A stretch of DNA of 59,972 nucleotides from Pseudomonas sp. (GCF_017744435.1 NZ_JAGIBG010000033.1:31247-91218); one strand, 5' to 3'; positions 49,993 through 59,903 are shown, numbered from the stretch's first letter. Numbers and translations: made by a program. The notes: generated by a model from the sequence alone, not told the origin.

Positions 49993-52816
49993 AGTGGCGC
50001 ACCTCACCCGAGCCGCTCAGGTTGTCGACGCAACGGCCGCAGATTTCCGGGTGCTCCGGGTGGCTGCCGACGTCGGCGCGGAAGTGCCAGCAACGGCCGC
50101 ACTTGACGTGCCCAGACTTGACCACCTGCAGCTTGAGGCCTTCGACTTCGGTGGCCACGGCTTCGGCCGGCGCCTGGGCGAATGGCACCACGCTGGCGGC
50201 CGAGGTGATCAGCACGAAGCGCAGCTCGTCGCCCAGCTTGCTCAGGTCGGCGCTCAGGCCTTCCTCGGCGAACAGGGTGACTTCAGCCTGCAGGTTGCCG
50301 CCGATGACCTTGGCGGTACGCTGGTTCTCCAGCTCCTTGTTGACCGCTGCCTTCACGGCCATCACGCGGTCCCAGTAGGCGCGGTCCAGCTCGGTGCCTT
50401 CCGGCAGCTCGGTCAGGCCCTGGTACCAACCATTGAGCATCACCGACTCGTTACGCTCGCCCGGCAGGTACTGCCAGATTTCGTCAGCGGTGAACGCCAG
50501 GATCGGCGCGATCCAGCGCACCAGCGCCTCGCTGATGTGATACAGCGCGGTCTGGCAGGAACGGCGAGCAACACTGTTGGCGCCGGTGGTGTACTGGCGG
50601 TCCTTGATGATGTCGAGGTAGAAGCCACCCAGTTCCTGCACGCAGAAGTTGTGGATCTTCGAGTAGACGTTCCAGAAGCGGTATTCGCCGTAGTGCTCTT
50701 CCAGCTCGCGCTGCAGCAGCAGGGTACGGTCCACTGCCCAGCGGTCCAGGGCCAGCATGTCTTCAGGGGCCAGCAGGTCGCGGGCCGGGTCGAAGCCGGA
50801 CAGGTTGGACAGCAGGAAGCGCGCGGTGTTGCGGATACGGCGGTAGGCATCGGCGCTGCGCTGCAGGATCTGCTCGGAAACCGCCATCTCGCCCGAGTAG
50901 TCGGTCGCGGAAACCCACAGGCGCAGGATGTCGGCACCCAGGGTGTTGTTGACCTTCTCCGGCTCGATGGTGTTGCCCAGCGACTTGGACATCTTGCGGC
51001 CGCTTTCGTCCACGGTGAAGCCGTGGGTCAGCAGCTCGCGGTACGGCGCGTGGCCGTCGATGGCGCAACCGGTCAGCAAGGACGAGTGGAACCAGCCGCG
51101 GTGCTGGTCGGAACCTTCCAGGTACAGGTCGGCGCGCGGGCCGGTGGCGTGGCCGATGTCGTGGGAGCCACGCAGCACGTGCCAGTGAGTGGTACCGGAG
51201 TCGAACCAGACGTCCAGGGTATCGGCGATCTTGTCGTACTGGCCGGCTTCGTCACCCAGCAGTTCGGCGGCGTCCAGCTTGAACCAGGCTTCGATGCCCT
51301 CTTGCTCGACGCGCTTGGCCACGGCTTCCATCAGCTCGACGGTGCGCGGGTGCAGCTCGCCGGTCTGCTTGTGCAGGAAGAACGGGATCGGTACGCCCCA
51401 GTTGCGCTGACGCGAGATGCACCAGTCCGGGCGGTTGGCGATCATCGAGTGCAGGCGCGCCTGGCCCCAGGCCGGGACGAACTTGGTGTCTTCGATGGCC
51501 TTGAGTGCACGCTCGCGCAGCGGCTCGCCGGTGCTCGGCTGCTTGTCCATGCCGACGAACCACTGCGCGGTGGCGCGGTAGATCAGCGGGGTCTTGTGGC
51601 GCCAGCAGTGCATGTAGCTGTGGCTGATGGTTTCGGTGTGCATCAGCGCGCCGACTTCGCTCAGCTTGTCGACGATGGCCGGGTTGGCCTTCCAGATGAA
51701 CTGGCCGCCGAAGAATGGCAGCGACTCGACGTACACGCCGTTGCTCTGCACCGGCGTGAGGATGTCGTCGTTGACCATGCCGTAGCGTTTGCAGGTGACG
51801 AAGTCGTCTTCACCGTAGGCAGGTGCCGAGTGCACCACGCCGGTACCGGCGCCCAGCTCGACGTAGTCGGCCAGGTAGATCGGCGACAGGCGGTCGTAGA
51901 ACGGGTGGCGGAAGTTGACCAGCTCCAGGGCCGAGCCTGGGGCGGTGGCGATCACCGAACCTTCCAGGTTGTAACGCTTGAGGCACGACTCGACCAGCTC
52001 TTCAGCCAGCACCAGCAGGCGCTCGCCAGTGTCGACCAGGGCGTACTTGAACTCCGGGTGGATGTTCAGCGCCTGGTTGGCCGGAATGGTCCACGGCGTG
52101 GTGGTCCAGATCACGATGGCAGCTGGCTTGGCCAGCGAGGCCAGGCCGAAGGCGGCAGCCAGCTTGGCTTCGTCGGCAACCGGGAAGGCCACGTCGATGG
52201 TCTGGGATTTCTTGTCGGCGTATTCGACTTCGGCTTCAGCCAGGGCCGAACCGCAATCGAAGCACCAGTTCACAGGCTTGAGGCCCTTGAACACGAAGCC
52301 TTGCTTGACCATTTCGGCCAGGGCACGGATTTCACCGGCCTCGTTGGCGAAGTTCATGGTCTTGTACGGGTTGTCCCAGTCACCCAGCACGCCCAGGCGA
52401 ATGAACTCGGTCTTCTGCCCTTCGATCTGCTCGGCGGCGTACTCGCGGCACAGCTCGCGGGTGCGGTCGGCGGTCAGGTGCTTGCCATGGGTGACCTCGA
52501 CCTTGTGCTCGATCGGCAGGCCATGGCAGTCCCAGCCCGGTACATACGGCGCGTCGAAGCCGGACAGGGTCTTGGAACGGACGATCATGTCCTTGAGGAT
52601 CTTGTTCAGCGCATGACCGATGTGAATCTTGCCGTTGGCATAGGGCGGGCCGTCGTGCAGGACGAACTTCGGACGATCCTTGCCAATTTCGCGCAGCTTC
52701 TGGTACAGGCCAATGCTGTCCCAGCGCTGCAGGATCTGCGGTTCGCGCTGAGGCAGGCCGGCCTTCATGGGGAAGGCGGTGTCCGGAAGGTTTAGCGTGG
52801 CTTTGTAGTCGGTCAT
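49985..52816 (-). CDS. ileS: Isoleucyl-tRNA synthetase
   Basis: 943 aa from the ATG at 52816, overlapping the ribF stop (ATGA). Class I motifs: GKIHIGHALN (HIGH) near 62 and GRKMSKSLGN (KMSKS) near 605. The editing domain is present (about 190-400). The C-terminal zinc domain has two CGRC pairs (CGRCWHFRADVG, EICGRCVDNL). Bacterial type I IleRS; it would be mupirocin-sensitive by type. Confidence 0.97.
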   Translation of the reverse strand: MTDYKATLNLPDTAFPMKAGLPQREPQILQRWDSIGLYQKLREIGKDRPKFVLHDGPPYANGKIHIGHALNKILKDMIVRSKTLSGFDAPYVPGWDCHGLPIEHKVEVTHGKHLTADRTRELCREYAAEQIEGQKTEFIRLGVLGDWDNPYKTMNFANEAGEIRALAEMVKQGFVFKGLKPVNWCFDCGSALAEAEVEYADKKSQTIDVAFPVADEAKLAAAFGLASLAKPAAIVIWTTTPWTIPANQALNIHPEFKYALVDTGERLLVLAEELVESCLKRYNLEGSVIATAPGSALELVNFRHPFYDRLSPIYLADYVELGAGTGVVHSAPAYGEDDFVTCKRYGMVNDDILTPVQSNGVYVESLPFFGGQFIWKANPAIVDKLSEVGALMHTETISHSYMHCWRHKTPLIYRATAQWFVGMDKQPSTGEPLRERALKAIEDTKFVPAWGQARLHSMIANRPDWCISRQRNWGVPIPFFLHKQTGELHPRTVELMEAVAKRVEQEGIEAWFKLDAAELLGDEAGQYDKIADTLDVWFDSGTTHWHVLRGSHDIGHATGPRADLYLEGSDQHRGWFHSSLLTGCAIDGHAPYRELLTHGFTVDESGRKMSKSLGNTIEPEKVNNTLGADILRLWVSATDYSGEMAVSEQILQRSADAYRRIRNTARFLLSNLSGFDPARDLLAPEDMLALDRWAVDRTLLLQRELEEHYGEYRFWNVYSKIHNFCVQELGGFYLDIIKDRQYTTGANSVARRSCQTALYHISEALVRWIAPILAFTADEIWQYLPGERNESVMLNGWYQGLTELPEGTELDRAYWDRVMAVKAAVNKELENQRTAKVIGGNLQAEVTLFAEEGLSADLSKLGDELRFVLITSAASVVPFAQAPAEAVATEVEGLKLQVVKSGHVKCGRCWHFRADVGSHPEHPEICGRCVDNLSGSGEVRHYA

Positions 52817-53763
52817 TTCAGGCTCTTCGTTAGCGGTTGAGCGTGCCAATGTGCACGTGCGGCGGCGATATCCGCATCGATCGCCGACTTCAGCGCCTCC
52901 AGGGAGGCGAATCGCTGCTCTTCACGCAGCTTGTGGTGGAATTCCACCGTCAGGCGCCGGCCATACAGATCGCCGGCATAATCCAGTAGATGAATCTCGA
53001 GGTGCGGGCGGCCGTCGCCGGCCACCGTGGGGCGCACCCCGATGTTGCCGACACCCGGCCAGGCCTTGCCGTCGATCTCGATGCTGGCCAGGTAGACCCC
53101 GGACAACGGCACACGGCGGCGCTTGAGCTGGATGTTGGCGGTCGGCGTGCCCAGCTGGCGAGCCAGCTTCTGGCCATGCAGCACACGGCCGGTAATACGG
53201 TATGGGCGGCCCAGCAGGTGCTCGGCCAGCTCGAAGTTGCCCTCGGACAGCGCCTTGCGCACCTCGGTGCTGCTGACCCGCAGGCCGTCCTGGATCACCG
53301 TGTTGGCGGCTTCGACGGTAAACCCATACTGCTCGCCGGCAGCGACCAAGAAGGCGAAGTCGCCGGCACGGTCGCAGCCGAAGCGGAAGTCGTCGCCCAC
53401 TTCGAGGTGGCGCACGCCCAGGCCATCGACCAGGATCGCCTTGACGAACGCATCGGCGCTGAGCTTGCTCAGGCGCTGGTTGAACGCCAGGCACAGGACC
53501 CGGTCGATGCCTTCGGCGGCCAGCAGTTCGACCTTGTCGCGCAGGCGCGCCAGGCGGGCGGGTGCGGTGTCCGGGGCGAAGTACTCGCGCGGCTGCGGTT
53601 CGAAGATCACCACGCAGGTCGGCAGGCCCAACGCCTGGCCGCGCTCGCGCAGGCGCGCCAGGATTGCCTGGTGGCCGCGGTGAACCCCGTCGAAGTTGCC
53701 AATGGTGGCGACACAGCCCCGGTGCTCGGGGCGCAGGTTGTGAAGACCTCGAACCAGCTGCAT
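52813..53763 (-). CDS. ribF: Bifunctional riboflavin kinase / FAD synthetase
   Basis: 316 aa from the ATG at 53763 (MQLVRGLHNLRPEHRG); an ATG 6 codons upstream is in frame. FAD synthetase half: TIGNFDGVHRGHQAIL, EVGDDFRFGCDRAGDF, VSSTEVRKAL. Kinase half: RVLHGQKLARQLGTPTANI and GVGNIGVRPT, YGRRLTVEFHHKLREEQRF. First gene of the ribF-ileS-lspA-fkpB-ispH operon. Confidence 0.96.
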   Translation of the reverse strand: MQLVRGLHNLRPEHRGCVATIGNFDGVHRGHQAILARLRERGQALGLPTCVVIFEPQPREYFAPDTAPARLARLRDKVELLAAEGIDRVLCLAFNQRLSKLSADAFVKAILVDGLGVRHLEVGDDFRFGCDRAGDFAFLVAAGEQYGFTVEAANTVIQDGLRVSSTEVRKALSEGNFELAEHLLGRPYRITGRVLHGQKLARQLGTPTANIQLKRRRVPLSGVYLASIEIDGKAWPGVGNIGVRPTVAGDGRPHLEIHLLDYAGDLYGRRLTVEFHHKLREEQRFASLEALKSAIDADIAAARAHWHAQPLTKSLK

Positions 53764-53881
53764 AACGCGCTTCTTGCTCATAAAGTGGCCGATTATAACC
53801 ACACCCGGGCGCTGGTGACAGGCAGCAGCGCCAAGGGGTGGCGTGGAATGCGAAAAACCGACGCCTGACCCGCCTTCTACC

Positions 53882-55420
53882 TCAATGCAGGGCCTTGCGG
53901 GCGAAATGCCGGGGCCGGAAACCACACAGGTACAGGCAACCGAAATAGGTCACCACACCCGCCGCGATCAACGCACCGAGGCGCAGGAACCGTTCGAGCA
54001 TGTTGCCCTGTTCCCAGGCCGGCAGATAGTGCATGCCCACCAGCAGCACCGCTGCCATCAGGGTAACTGCCAGTACCAGCTTGAGCAGGTACATCGCCCA
54101 GCCCGGTTGCGGCTGGAACAATTGCTGGCTGCGCAGCTTCCAGAACAGCAGGCCCGCGTTCAGGCAGGCACCCAGGCTGATCGCCAGGGCCAGGCCGGCG
54201 TGCTGCAGCGGGCCGACCAGCGCCAGGTTGAACAGCTGGGTACAGACCAGGGTGAAGATCGCGATCTTCACCGGCGTACGGATATTCTGCTGCGCATAGA
54301 AGCCCGGTGCCAGTACCTTGACCAGGATGATCGCCAGCAGGCCGACCGAATAGGCGATCAGCGCACGTTGGGTCATCGCGGCGTCGAAGGCGCTGAACTT
54401 GCCGTACTGGAACAGCGCCACGGTCAGCGGCTCGGCGAGGATCGCCAGGGCCAGGGTGCACGGCAGCACCAGCAGGAAGCACAGGCGCAGGCCCCAGTCC
54501 ATGATCCGCGAATACTCCTCGCGGTCCTTGTTGGCGTAGGTCTTGGCCAGGGTCGGCAGCAGGATGGTGCCCAGGGCAACGCCCAGCACCCCCGAAGGCA
54601 GCTCCATGAGGCGGTCGGCGTAGTACATCCACGACACCGAGCCGGCGACCAGGAACGAGGCGAAGATGGTGTTGATGATCAGCGAGATCTGGCTCACCGA
54701 CACCCCGAGGATCGCCGGCAGCATCTGCTTGAGCACCCGCCATACGCCAGCGTCGCGCAGGTTGAGACGCGGCAGCACGAGCATGCCGATCTTCTTCAGC
54801 GCTGGCAGCTGGTAAAGCAACTGCGCCAGGCCACCGGCCAGCACGCCCCAGGCCAGGGCCATGATCGGCGGGTTGAAGTACGGCGTCAGCAGCACGGCGA
54901 AGATGATCATCGCCACGTTGAGCAGGGTCGGGGTGAACGCCGGGACCGAAAAGCGGTTCCAGGTGTTGAGGATCGCGCCGGCCAGGGACGACAGCGAGAT
55001 CAGCAATATATAAGGGAACGTCACCCGCAGCAGGTCGGTGGTCAGCGCGTACTTCTCGGCACTGTCGACAAAGCCTGGGGCGGTGGCCCAGACCACCCAC
55101 GGCGCGGCGAGGATGCCGACCGCCGTGACCAGGGCCAGCACCAGGGTCAGCAGGCCGCTGACGTAGGCGATGAAGGTCCGTGTCGCCTCCTCGCCTTGCT
55201 GGGTCTTGTATTCGGCCAGAATCGGCACGAACGCCTGGGAGAACGCCCCTTCAGCAAAGATCCGCCGCAGCAGGTTGGGCAGCTTGAAGGCGATGAAGAA
55301 GGCGTCGGTGGCGATCCCGGCACCGAAAACACGGGCCAGGATAGTGTCGCGCACGAAGCCCAGCACCCGCGAAATCATGGTGATGGAGCTGACTGCAGCC
55401 AGGGATTTGAGCAGATTCAT
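53882..55420 (-). CDS. murJ: Lipid II flippase MurJ
   Basis: 512 aa with about 14 membrane helices of the MVF superfamily. N-terminal signature LKSLAAVSSITMISRVLGFVRDTILARVFGAG, with FFIAFKLPNLLRRIFAEGAFSQAFVPI and the essential arginines. Moves lipid II across the inner membrane for peptidoglycan synthesis. Divergent from rpsT. Confidence 0.96.
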   Translation of the reverse strand: MNLLKSLAAVSSITMISRVLGFVRDTILARVFGAGIATDAFFIAFKLPNLLRRIFAEGAFSQAFVPILAEYKTQQGEEATRTFIAYVSGLLTLVLALVTAVGILAAPWVVWATAPGFVDSAEKYALTTDLLRVTFPYILLISLSSLAGAILNTWNRFSVPAFTPTLLNVAMIIFAVLLTPYFNPPIMALAWGVLAGGLAQLLYQLPALKKIGMLVLPRLNLRDAGVWRVLKQMLPAILGVSVSQISLIINTIFASFLVAGSVSWMYYADRLMELPSGVLGVALGTILLPTLAKTYANKDREEYSRIMDWGLRLCFLLVLPCTLALAILAEPLTVALFQYGKFSAFDAAMTQRALIAYSVGLLAIILVKVLAPGFYAQQNIRTPVKIAIFTLVCTQLFNLALVGPLQHAGLALAISLGACLNAGLLFWKLRSQQLFQPQPGWAMYLLKLVLAVTLMAAVLLVGMHYLPAWEQGNMLERFLRLGALIAAGVVTYFGCLYLCGFRPRHFARKALH

Positions 55421-55670
55421 CGAAAAGATTCACGCCAGGGACAGAGGGCGCTGCCAGACAGCGTCCGAATGTGCGATACTCCCGCGCCTTCGCAGGGGAG
55501 CCAAAAATTCCCGAGTTTACAGGTAGCACGGCAGAAAGGAATATTTCCCGCCTGTTGCTGCACCACTCGGCGGAACCCTGCAGGTGGCCTTGACATCCGG
55601 TCGACTCATCGGCATGATTCGCGGCCTATTTTGTTTGCTATTTACCTAAAGTCTTTCGAGGAGCTCGACG
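55421..55670 (+). promoter_or_regulatory. murJ / rpsT divergent promoter region
   Basis: 250 bases without a gene. For rpsT, ttgacatcc (55590s) and a ttgctatttacc patch near 55635 give plausible promoter elements upstream of an ideal gaggagc ribosome site. Confidence 0.5.
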
Positions 55671-55949
55671 GTGGCCAACACACCTTCCGCCAAGAAACGT
55701 GCAAAACAGGCTGAGAAGCGTCGCAGCCACAACGCCAGCCTGCGTTCCATGGTCCGCACCTACATCAAGAATGTAGTTAAAGCCATCGACGCAAAAGACG
55801 CCGAAAAAGCGCAAGCCGCTTACGTTCTGGCTGTACCTGTAATCGACCGTATGGCCGACAAAGGTATCATCCACAAGAACAAAGCTGCTCGCCACAAAGG
55901 CCGTCTGAATGGCCACATCAAGGCGCTGAAAGAAGCTGCAGCTGCCTAA
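55671..55949 (+). CDS. rpsT: 30S ribosomal protein S20
   Basis: 92 aa from a GTG (55671), preceded by cgaggag. MANTPSAKKRAKQAEKRRSHNASLRSMVRTYIKNV is the canonical S20 start. The product is basic and all-helical and binds 16S rRNA early in assembly. GTG initiation at rpsT is compatible with its known autogenous control (in E. coli the start is UUG). A terminator follows. Confidence 0.98.
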   Translation: MANTPSAKKRAKQAEKRRSHNASLRSMVRTYIKNVVKAIDAKDAEKAQAAYVLAVPVIDRMADKGIIHKNKAARHKGRLNGHIKALKEAAAA

Positions 55950-55962
55950 GCGACGCTTGTCG

Positions 55963-55991
55963 AAAAAACCGACCCTAGGGTCGGTTTTTTT
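55963..55991 (+). terminator. Terminator of rpsT
   Basis: ACCGACCC tag GGTCGGT with flanking A- and T-runs, 14 bases after the stop. Confidence 0.92.
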
Positions 55992-56032
55992 ATGCCTGCA
56001 GTTTAATGCCGCCTCCAGGCGTGCGCTGTACT

Positions 56033-56149
56033 TGTGGGAGCCGCGCTTGCCGGCGATGGGCCGCGAAGCGGCCCCACGATTTCAAGGTTGTTGCGTAAAT
56101 TGTCGGGGCCGCTTCGCGGCCCATCGCCGGCAAGCGCGGCTCCCACAGG
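56033..56149. repeat. Long REP-like inverted repeat
   Basis: Arms about 50 bases long (tgtgggagccgcgcttgccg, then gcgatgggccgcgaagcggccc) face each other around a ~20-base AT-rich spacer. Its sequence class differs from the other REPs of the window. Confidence 0.85.
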
Positions 56150-56204
56150 GGTTGCGCCAGCTTTAAGAACCAGCAAAGGCCGCTCGTGGCGGCCCCGTCT
56201 ACTG

Positions 56205-58514
56205 TTACTTCGCGATCTGGATCTTCGGCGCCCACTGCAGCCAGGCATCCTCCGGCTTGTCGAACAAGGCGAAAGTCTGCTGCGGCCGTGCCGGGTTGCC
56301 CATCTGCTCGCCTTCAGGCGTGGCGAAGGCTATGCCACCATCGATGAGCGTTTGCAGCGACTCGGTACGCACCGTGGCGCCCTTGAACAGCCCCCAGTCG
56401 AAGCCGAAGCCACTGCTGTTCCAGAACCGGCTGCCACCGCGCACCAGGGCGGCATAACGCGGCTCGATCAGAATGTGGATCAACACGCGGTCTGCAGTCT
56501 GCCCCAGCTCGAAACCGGTCACCTTGCCCACCGCCACCTCGCGGTAGGTAACAGGCACCCCCGGCTTGATCGAACCGCGCCGCGGCGCACTCAGGGTCAA
56601 CGGCAAGCCCACTTCCTCGCCGACGATTTCAGGTGCTTCGCCCAGCGCGATGAAATCACGCTGTGGCCCCTTGTCCTTCGCCGCCGGCTGCACTTCGATG
56701 TACTGCCCGCCGATCAAGGTATCGAGGTTCTCGGTGCGCACCAGCCCAAGCGCCGGCTTGACCACCCAGAACTGCGTGCCCGCACGGGCAATGCGATCAG
56801 CCGCTTCGGTGATACGTGCTCGCAGCAGCACCGCCTGCAAGTCTTTTGTCAGGTCCACGCTCTCGACGCTACCCACGTCCAGGCCACGGAAGCGGATTGG
56901 CGTACCCGGCTTGAGGCCGTCGGCACGGTCTACCCGAATGGTGACCAGGGTACCAGTGCGATTCACCGCCTCCTGGCTCTCCAGCAGGCGGAAGCGTGGG
57001 ATACGGCGCTTGAGCGCAACATCGGGCGTAGGCGTATCGAAGGCGATACCGCCGGCCATCAGTGTCTGCAGCGACTCACTCTTGATCTTGATACCCGACA
57101 GGCCACCGGTCAGGGTAATACCGCTGACGTTCCAGAAGCGCGAGGAGCCGTTGACCAGGTTCTCGTATTCCTTCTCGATGTGCACACCGATCAGGATCCG
57201 CTTGCTGTTGCGGGCAAACTGGTAGCTCTGCACGCTACCGACCTTCACCTGGCGATACATCACCGGGCTGCCGATCTCCAGAGAACCCAGGGTGTCGGCG
57301 AACAGCACCAGGTGCAGACCGGGTGCCTTCAGGTCCAGCGGCGGGGCCTTGGGCCGCGCCTCGAACTCGCGCTGTGGCTTGGCGCCCTTCTCGCCTGGGC
57401 GGATGGCAATGTAGTTGCCTTTGACCAGCGCTTCCAGTCCGGTGATACCGGCCAGGGAAATCGATGGTTTGACTACCCAGAACTGCGTGCCATCGACCAG
57501 ATAGTCCTCGGCAAGCGGGTCCAGCGTCAGCTCGGCCGTGGCGCTGGCCAGGTTGTCTTCCATCTTCAGGGCTTTCAACGAGCCCACCTGAATACCCTTG
57601 TACATGACTGGCGTACGACCAGCCTGCAGGCCTTCGTAGTCGCTCAACTTCACTTTGACGCGGATACCCGCCTGGGCTGCATCGAAGTCTTCATACAAGC
57701 GGAACGGCAGGCTCGGGTCGGTCGGTGGGCTGTCCTTGCGATACTCCGGCGTAGCGAAGGCGATACCGCCGGCCACGATGCTGGACAACGACTCGCTGCG
57801 CACCTTCACACCCGACAGGTCAGCGTCGATGCTGATGCCGCTGGCATTCCAGAAACGCGTGTGCTTGCGCACCAGGCTGGCGTAGCCGGGCTCGATGAAC
57901 ACTTTGACCTCGACCGTGCTCTGGTCGTCGGACAGGCGATAGCTTTTCACCCGGCCAACCTGGATCTGCTTGTAGAACACCGGGCTGTCCCGATTGAGCG
58001 AACCCAGGCGCTCAGCCTTGAGGGTCAGGTGCAGGCCGGGCTCGGTGTCGGCCAGCGGCGGCGCAACCTTCAGTGCGGTAAAGCGCTTGGTCCGTTCGCC
58101 CTCACCCGGGCTGACAGCGATGTAGTTGCCGGATACCAGTGTTTCCAGGCCCGAGATACCCGCCAGACTGACACTTGGCTTGACCAGCCAGAACCGCGTG
58201 CCTTTGGTCAGGTGCGGATCGGCGGCCTTGTTCATCTCGATGGTGGCGATCACCCCCTGGTTATCGCCCTTGGCATCGAGCACCAGCTTCGTGACCTTGC
58301 CGACCGACATGCCCTTGTAGATGACCTCGGTCTTGTTGGCGACGATGCCTTCGCCGGTCTCGAAGCGCACCTCGATCTCCACGCCAGCATCGCGGTAGGC
58401 CTGCCAGGCCAGCCAGCCACCGATCATCAGCGCGATCAGCGGCAGGATCCAGATGGCCGACCAGTTCGAGGCAGGGCGGGTTTTAGCCGTTGGCATGTCA
58501 CTCATGGTCGTCAT
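56205..58514 (-). CDS. MCE-domain intermembrane transport protein (PqiB/LetB type, six MCE repeats)
   Basis: 769 aa from the ATG at 58514 (766 from ATG 58505). One N-terminal membrane helix (WSAIWILPLIALMIGGWLAW) then six MCE domains, recognisable by repeated ...G-x-P-V/I-x-Y/F-x-G/E-x-x-VG... boxes (TEVIYKGMSVGKV, SPVFYKQIQVGRV, TPVMYKGIQVGSL, SPVMYRQVKVGSV, TPIRFRGLDVGSV, VPVTYREVAVGKV). E. coli PqiB has three and LetB seven, so this is an intermediate form. MCE rings form a periplasmic tunnel for phospholipids between the membranes. It overlaps the upstream PqiA-like gene. Confidence 0.93.
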   Translation of the reverse strand: MTTMSDMPTAKTRPASNWSAIWILPLIALMIGGWLAWQAYRDAGVEIEVRFETGEGIVANKTEVIYKGMSVGKVTKLVLDAKGDNQGVIATIEMNKAADPHLTKGTRFWLVKPSVSLAGISGLETLVSGNYIAVSPGEGERTKRFTALKVAPPLADTEPGLHLTLKAERLGSLNRDSPVFYKQIQVGRVKSYRLSDDQSTVEVKVFIEPGYASLVRKHTRFWNASGISIDADLSGVKVRSESLSSIVAGGIAFATPEYRKDSPPTDPSLPFRLYEDFDAAQAGIRVKVKLSDYEGLQAGRTPVMYKGIQVGSLKALKMEDNLASATAELTLDPLAEDYLVDGTQFWVVKPSISLAGITGLEALVKGNYIAIRPGEKGAKPQREFEARPKAPPLDLKAPGLHLVLFADTLGSLEIGSPVMYRQVKVGSVQSYQFARNSKRILIGVHIEKEYENLVNGSSRFWNVSGITLTGGLSGIKIKSESLQTLMAGGIAFDTPTPDVALKRRIPRFRLLESQEAVNRTGTLVTIRVDRADGLKPGTPIRFRGLDVGSVESVDLTKDLQAVLLRARITEAADRIARAGTQFWVVKPALGLVRTENLDTLIGGQYIEVQPAAKDKGPQRDFIALGEAPEIVGEEVGLPLTLSAPRRGSIKPGVPVTYREVAVGKVTGFELGQTADRVLIHILIEPRYAALVRGGSRFWNSSGFGFDWGLFKGATVRTESLQTLIDGGIAFATPEGEQMGNPARPQQTFALFDKPEDAWLQWAPKIQIAK

Positions 58515-59121
58515 CCGACTCCGTGTTATCCCAGATCAGTCGGGGATCAAAAGTTAAAGCAGCAAGCATCGTGAGAATCACCACAGTTGCGAAGGCGACA
58601 GCGCCCAGGTTGGCTTCGACACTGGCGATACGACCGAAATTCACCACCGCCACCAAAATGGCAATGACGAAGATGTCCAGCATGGACCAGCGTCCTATGA
58701 ACTCGATGAAGCGGTACATCAGTATCCGCTGCCTTGCCGAAAGCGGCTGGCGGCGCTGGACCGAATACAGCAACAGACCGATGCCCACCAGCTTGAAGGT
58801 AGGCACCAGAATGCTGGCAATGAACACCACGGCGGCGATTGGCACCATGCCGTGCTTGAGCAAGGTAATGACGCCCGACATGATGGTGTCGCCGCTACCC
58901 TGCCCCAAGGTGCTGATAGTCATGATCGGCAACAGGTTGGCCGGGATGTACAGAATCGAAGCAGTGATCAGCAGTGCCCAGGTACGGATGATGCTGTTGG
59001 GTCGCCGCGCGTGCACGATGGCGCCGCAGCGCGTACAGGTCTGCGAATCGCTTTCGGCATCCTGACGGTTCAGTTCATGACATTCATTGCAGACCAGGAT
59101 GCCTGCATCAATCGCCCGCAT
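58498..59121 (-). CDS. PqiA/LetA-like membrane protein (second half-size unit)
   Basis: 207 aa from the ATG at 59121, which has gggggagga upstream. N-terminal zinc ribbon (VCNECHELN and CTRCGAIV), then four membrane helices beginning IIRTWALLITASILYIPANLLPIMTI. Corresponds to one of the two PqiA domains that are fused in E. coli PqiA (about 417 aa). Works with the MCE protein; stop overlaps its start. Confidence 0.9.
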   Translation of the reverse strand: MRAIDAGILVCNECHELNRQDAESDSQTCTRCGAIVHARRPNSIIRTWALLITASILYIPANLLPIMTISTLGQGSGDTIMSGVITLLKHGMVPIAAVVFIASILVPTFKLVGIGLLLYSVQRRQPLSARQRILMYRFIEFIGRWSMLDIFVIAILVAVVNFGRIASVEANLGAVAFATVVILTMLAALTFDPRLIWDNTESDDDHE

Positions 59122-59767
59122 GGAGATCCTCCCCCGACAACGCGCTCCAGATCTGGTGTGGCGACATCACCACTTCGAGCCAGACCTGGACCAGTAACAG
59201 GCTGATGAAACAGAACAGACCCAGGCCAACCGTCAGTTCGGCCAGATCCACGAGTTTGACGATCGCCACCAGCACGCCCATGAAGTAGACCTCGAGCATG
59301 CCCCAGTCACGCAGGTGGTGATAAAAGCGGTAGAACACCAGCCCGTAATCACGCCCCACATTCAGGCGGATGCTCAACAATACGGCCAACTGGCACAGGA
59401 GCTTGAGCAGTGGAATGGCCATGCTACAGAGGAACACCACCACGGCAACGCCGCGCATCTCTGAGTTGTACAGGCCCAGCACACCACTCCAGACGGTATC
59501 GTCCGAAGTCTGGCCGAGCAGGTGCAGTTGCATGATGGGCAGGAAGTTGGCCGGCACGAACAGCAACAAGGCCGTCAACACCAGGGCCAGGCTGCGGTTG
59601 ACCACATTGTGCCGGTGGGCGTACAGCTCGTAGCCACAGCGCGGGCATTGGGCTTTTTCGTCATGCTGCAGCACCGGCTTGCGCATCAGCAGGTCGCACT
59701 CGTGGCAGGCGACCAGGTCTTCCAGCGGCAACTGCTCTAGGGCTTGGGTTTCGAAGGGATCGGGCAT
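59108..59767 (-). CDS. PqiA/LetA-like membrane protein (first half-size unit)
   Basis: 219 aa. N-terminal zinc ribbon (ACHECDLLMRKPVL and CPRCGYELYAHR) and four helices, beginning VNRSLALVLTALLLFVPANFLPIMQL. Paralogous to the next gene (shared PANFLPIM/PANLLPIM). Together the two would make the PqiA-like partner of the MCE protein. Overlap with the next gene is 14 bases. Confidence 0.9.
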   Translation of the reverse strand: MPDPFETQALEQLPLEDLVACHECDLLMRKPVLQHDEKAQCPRCGYELYAHRHNVVNRSLALVLTALLLFVPANFLPIMQLHLLGQTSDDTVWSGVLGLYNSEMRGVAVVVFLCSMAIPLLKLLCQLAVLLSIRLNVGRDYGLVFYRFYHHLRDWGMLEVYFMGVLVAIVKLVDLAELTVGLGLFCFISLLLVQVWLEVVMSPHQIWSALSGEDLHAGD

Positions 59768-59860
59768 CTCGATATTCTGAATAGGTACGTCGGCTCTATT
59801 CTAGTGTTCCCAGCTCGAAATGTGGGAGATGACTAATGCCTACCGTGGATCCAGAAAGAC

Positions 59861-59894
59861 AAAACCCCTACCTGCATGCGCAGATAGGGGTTTT
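59861..59894 (-). terminator. Terminator of the rRNA operon
   Basis: AAAACCCCTA and TAGGGGTTTT flank a 14-base centre, about 10 bases after the 5S rRNA 3' end on the minus strand. Confidence 0.85.
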
Positions 59895-59903
59895 GCGAAA
59901 TGA

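Noticed and set aside
49859..52795. 978-codon plus-strand frame opposite ileS
   Set aside because: Shadow of IleS; no ribosome site and antisense-type composition.
1519..56149. CRISPR array
   Set aside because: The repeated GC-rich palindromes are REP/REPIN elements in inverted pairs, and the 46-bp array at 3555-3738 has no unique spacers; no cas genes are present.
56034..58574. 846-codon plus-strand frame opposite the MCE gene
   Set aside because: Shadow of the MCE protein; it starts inside a REP repeat.
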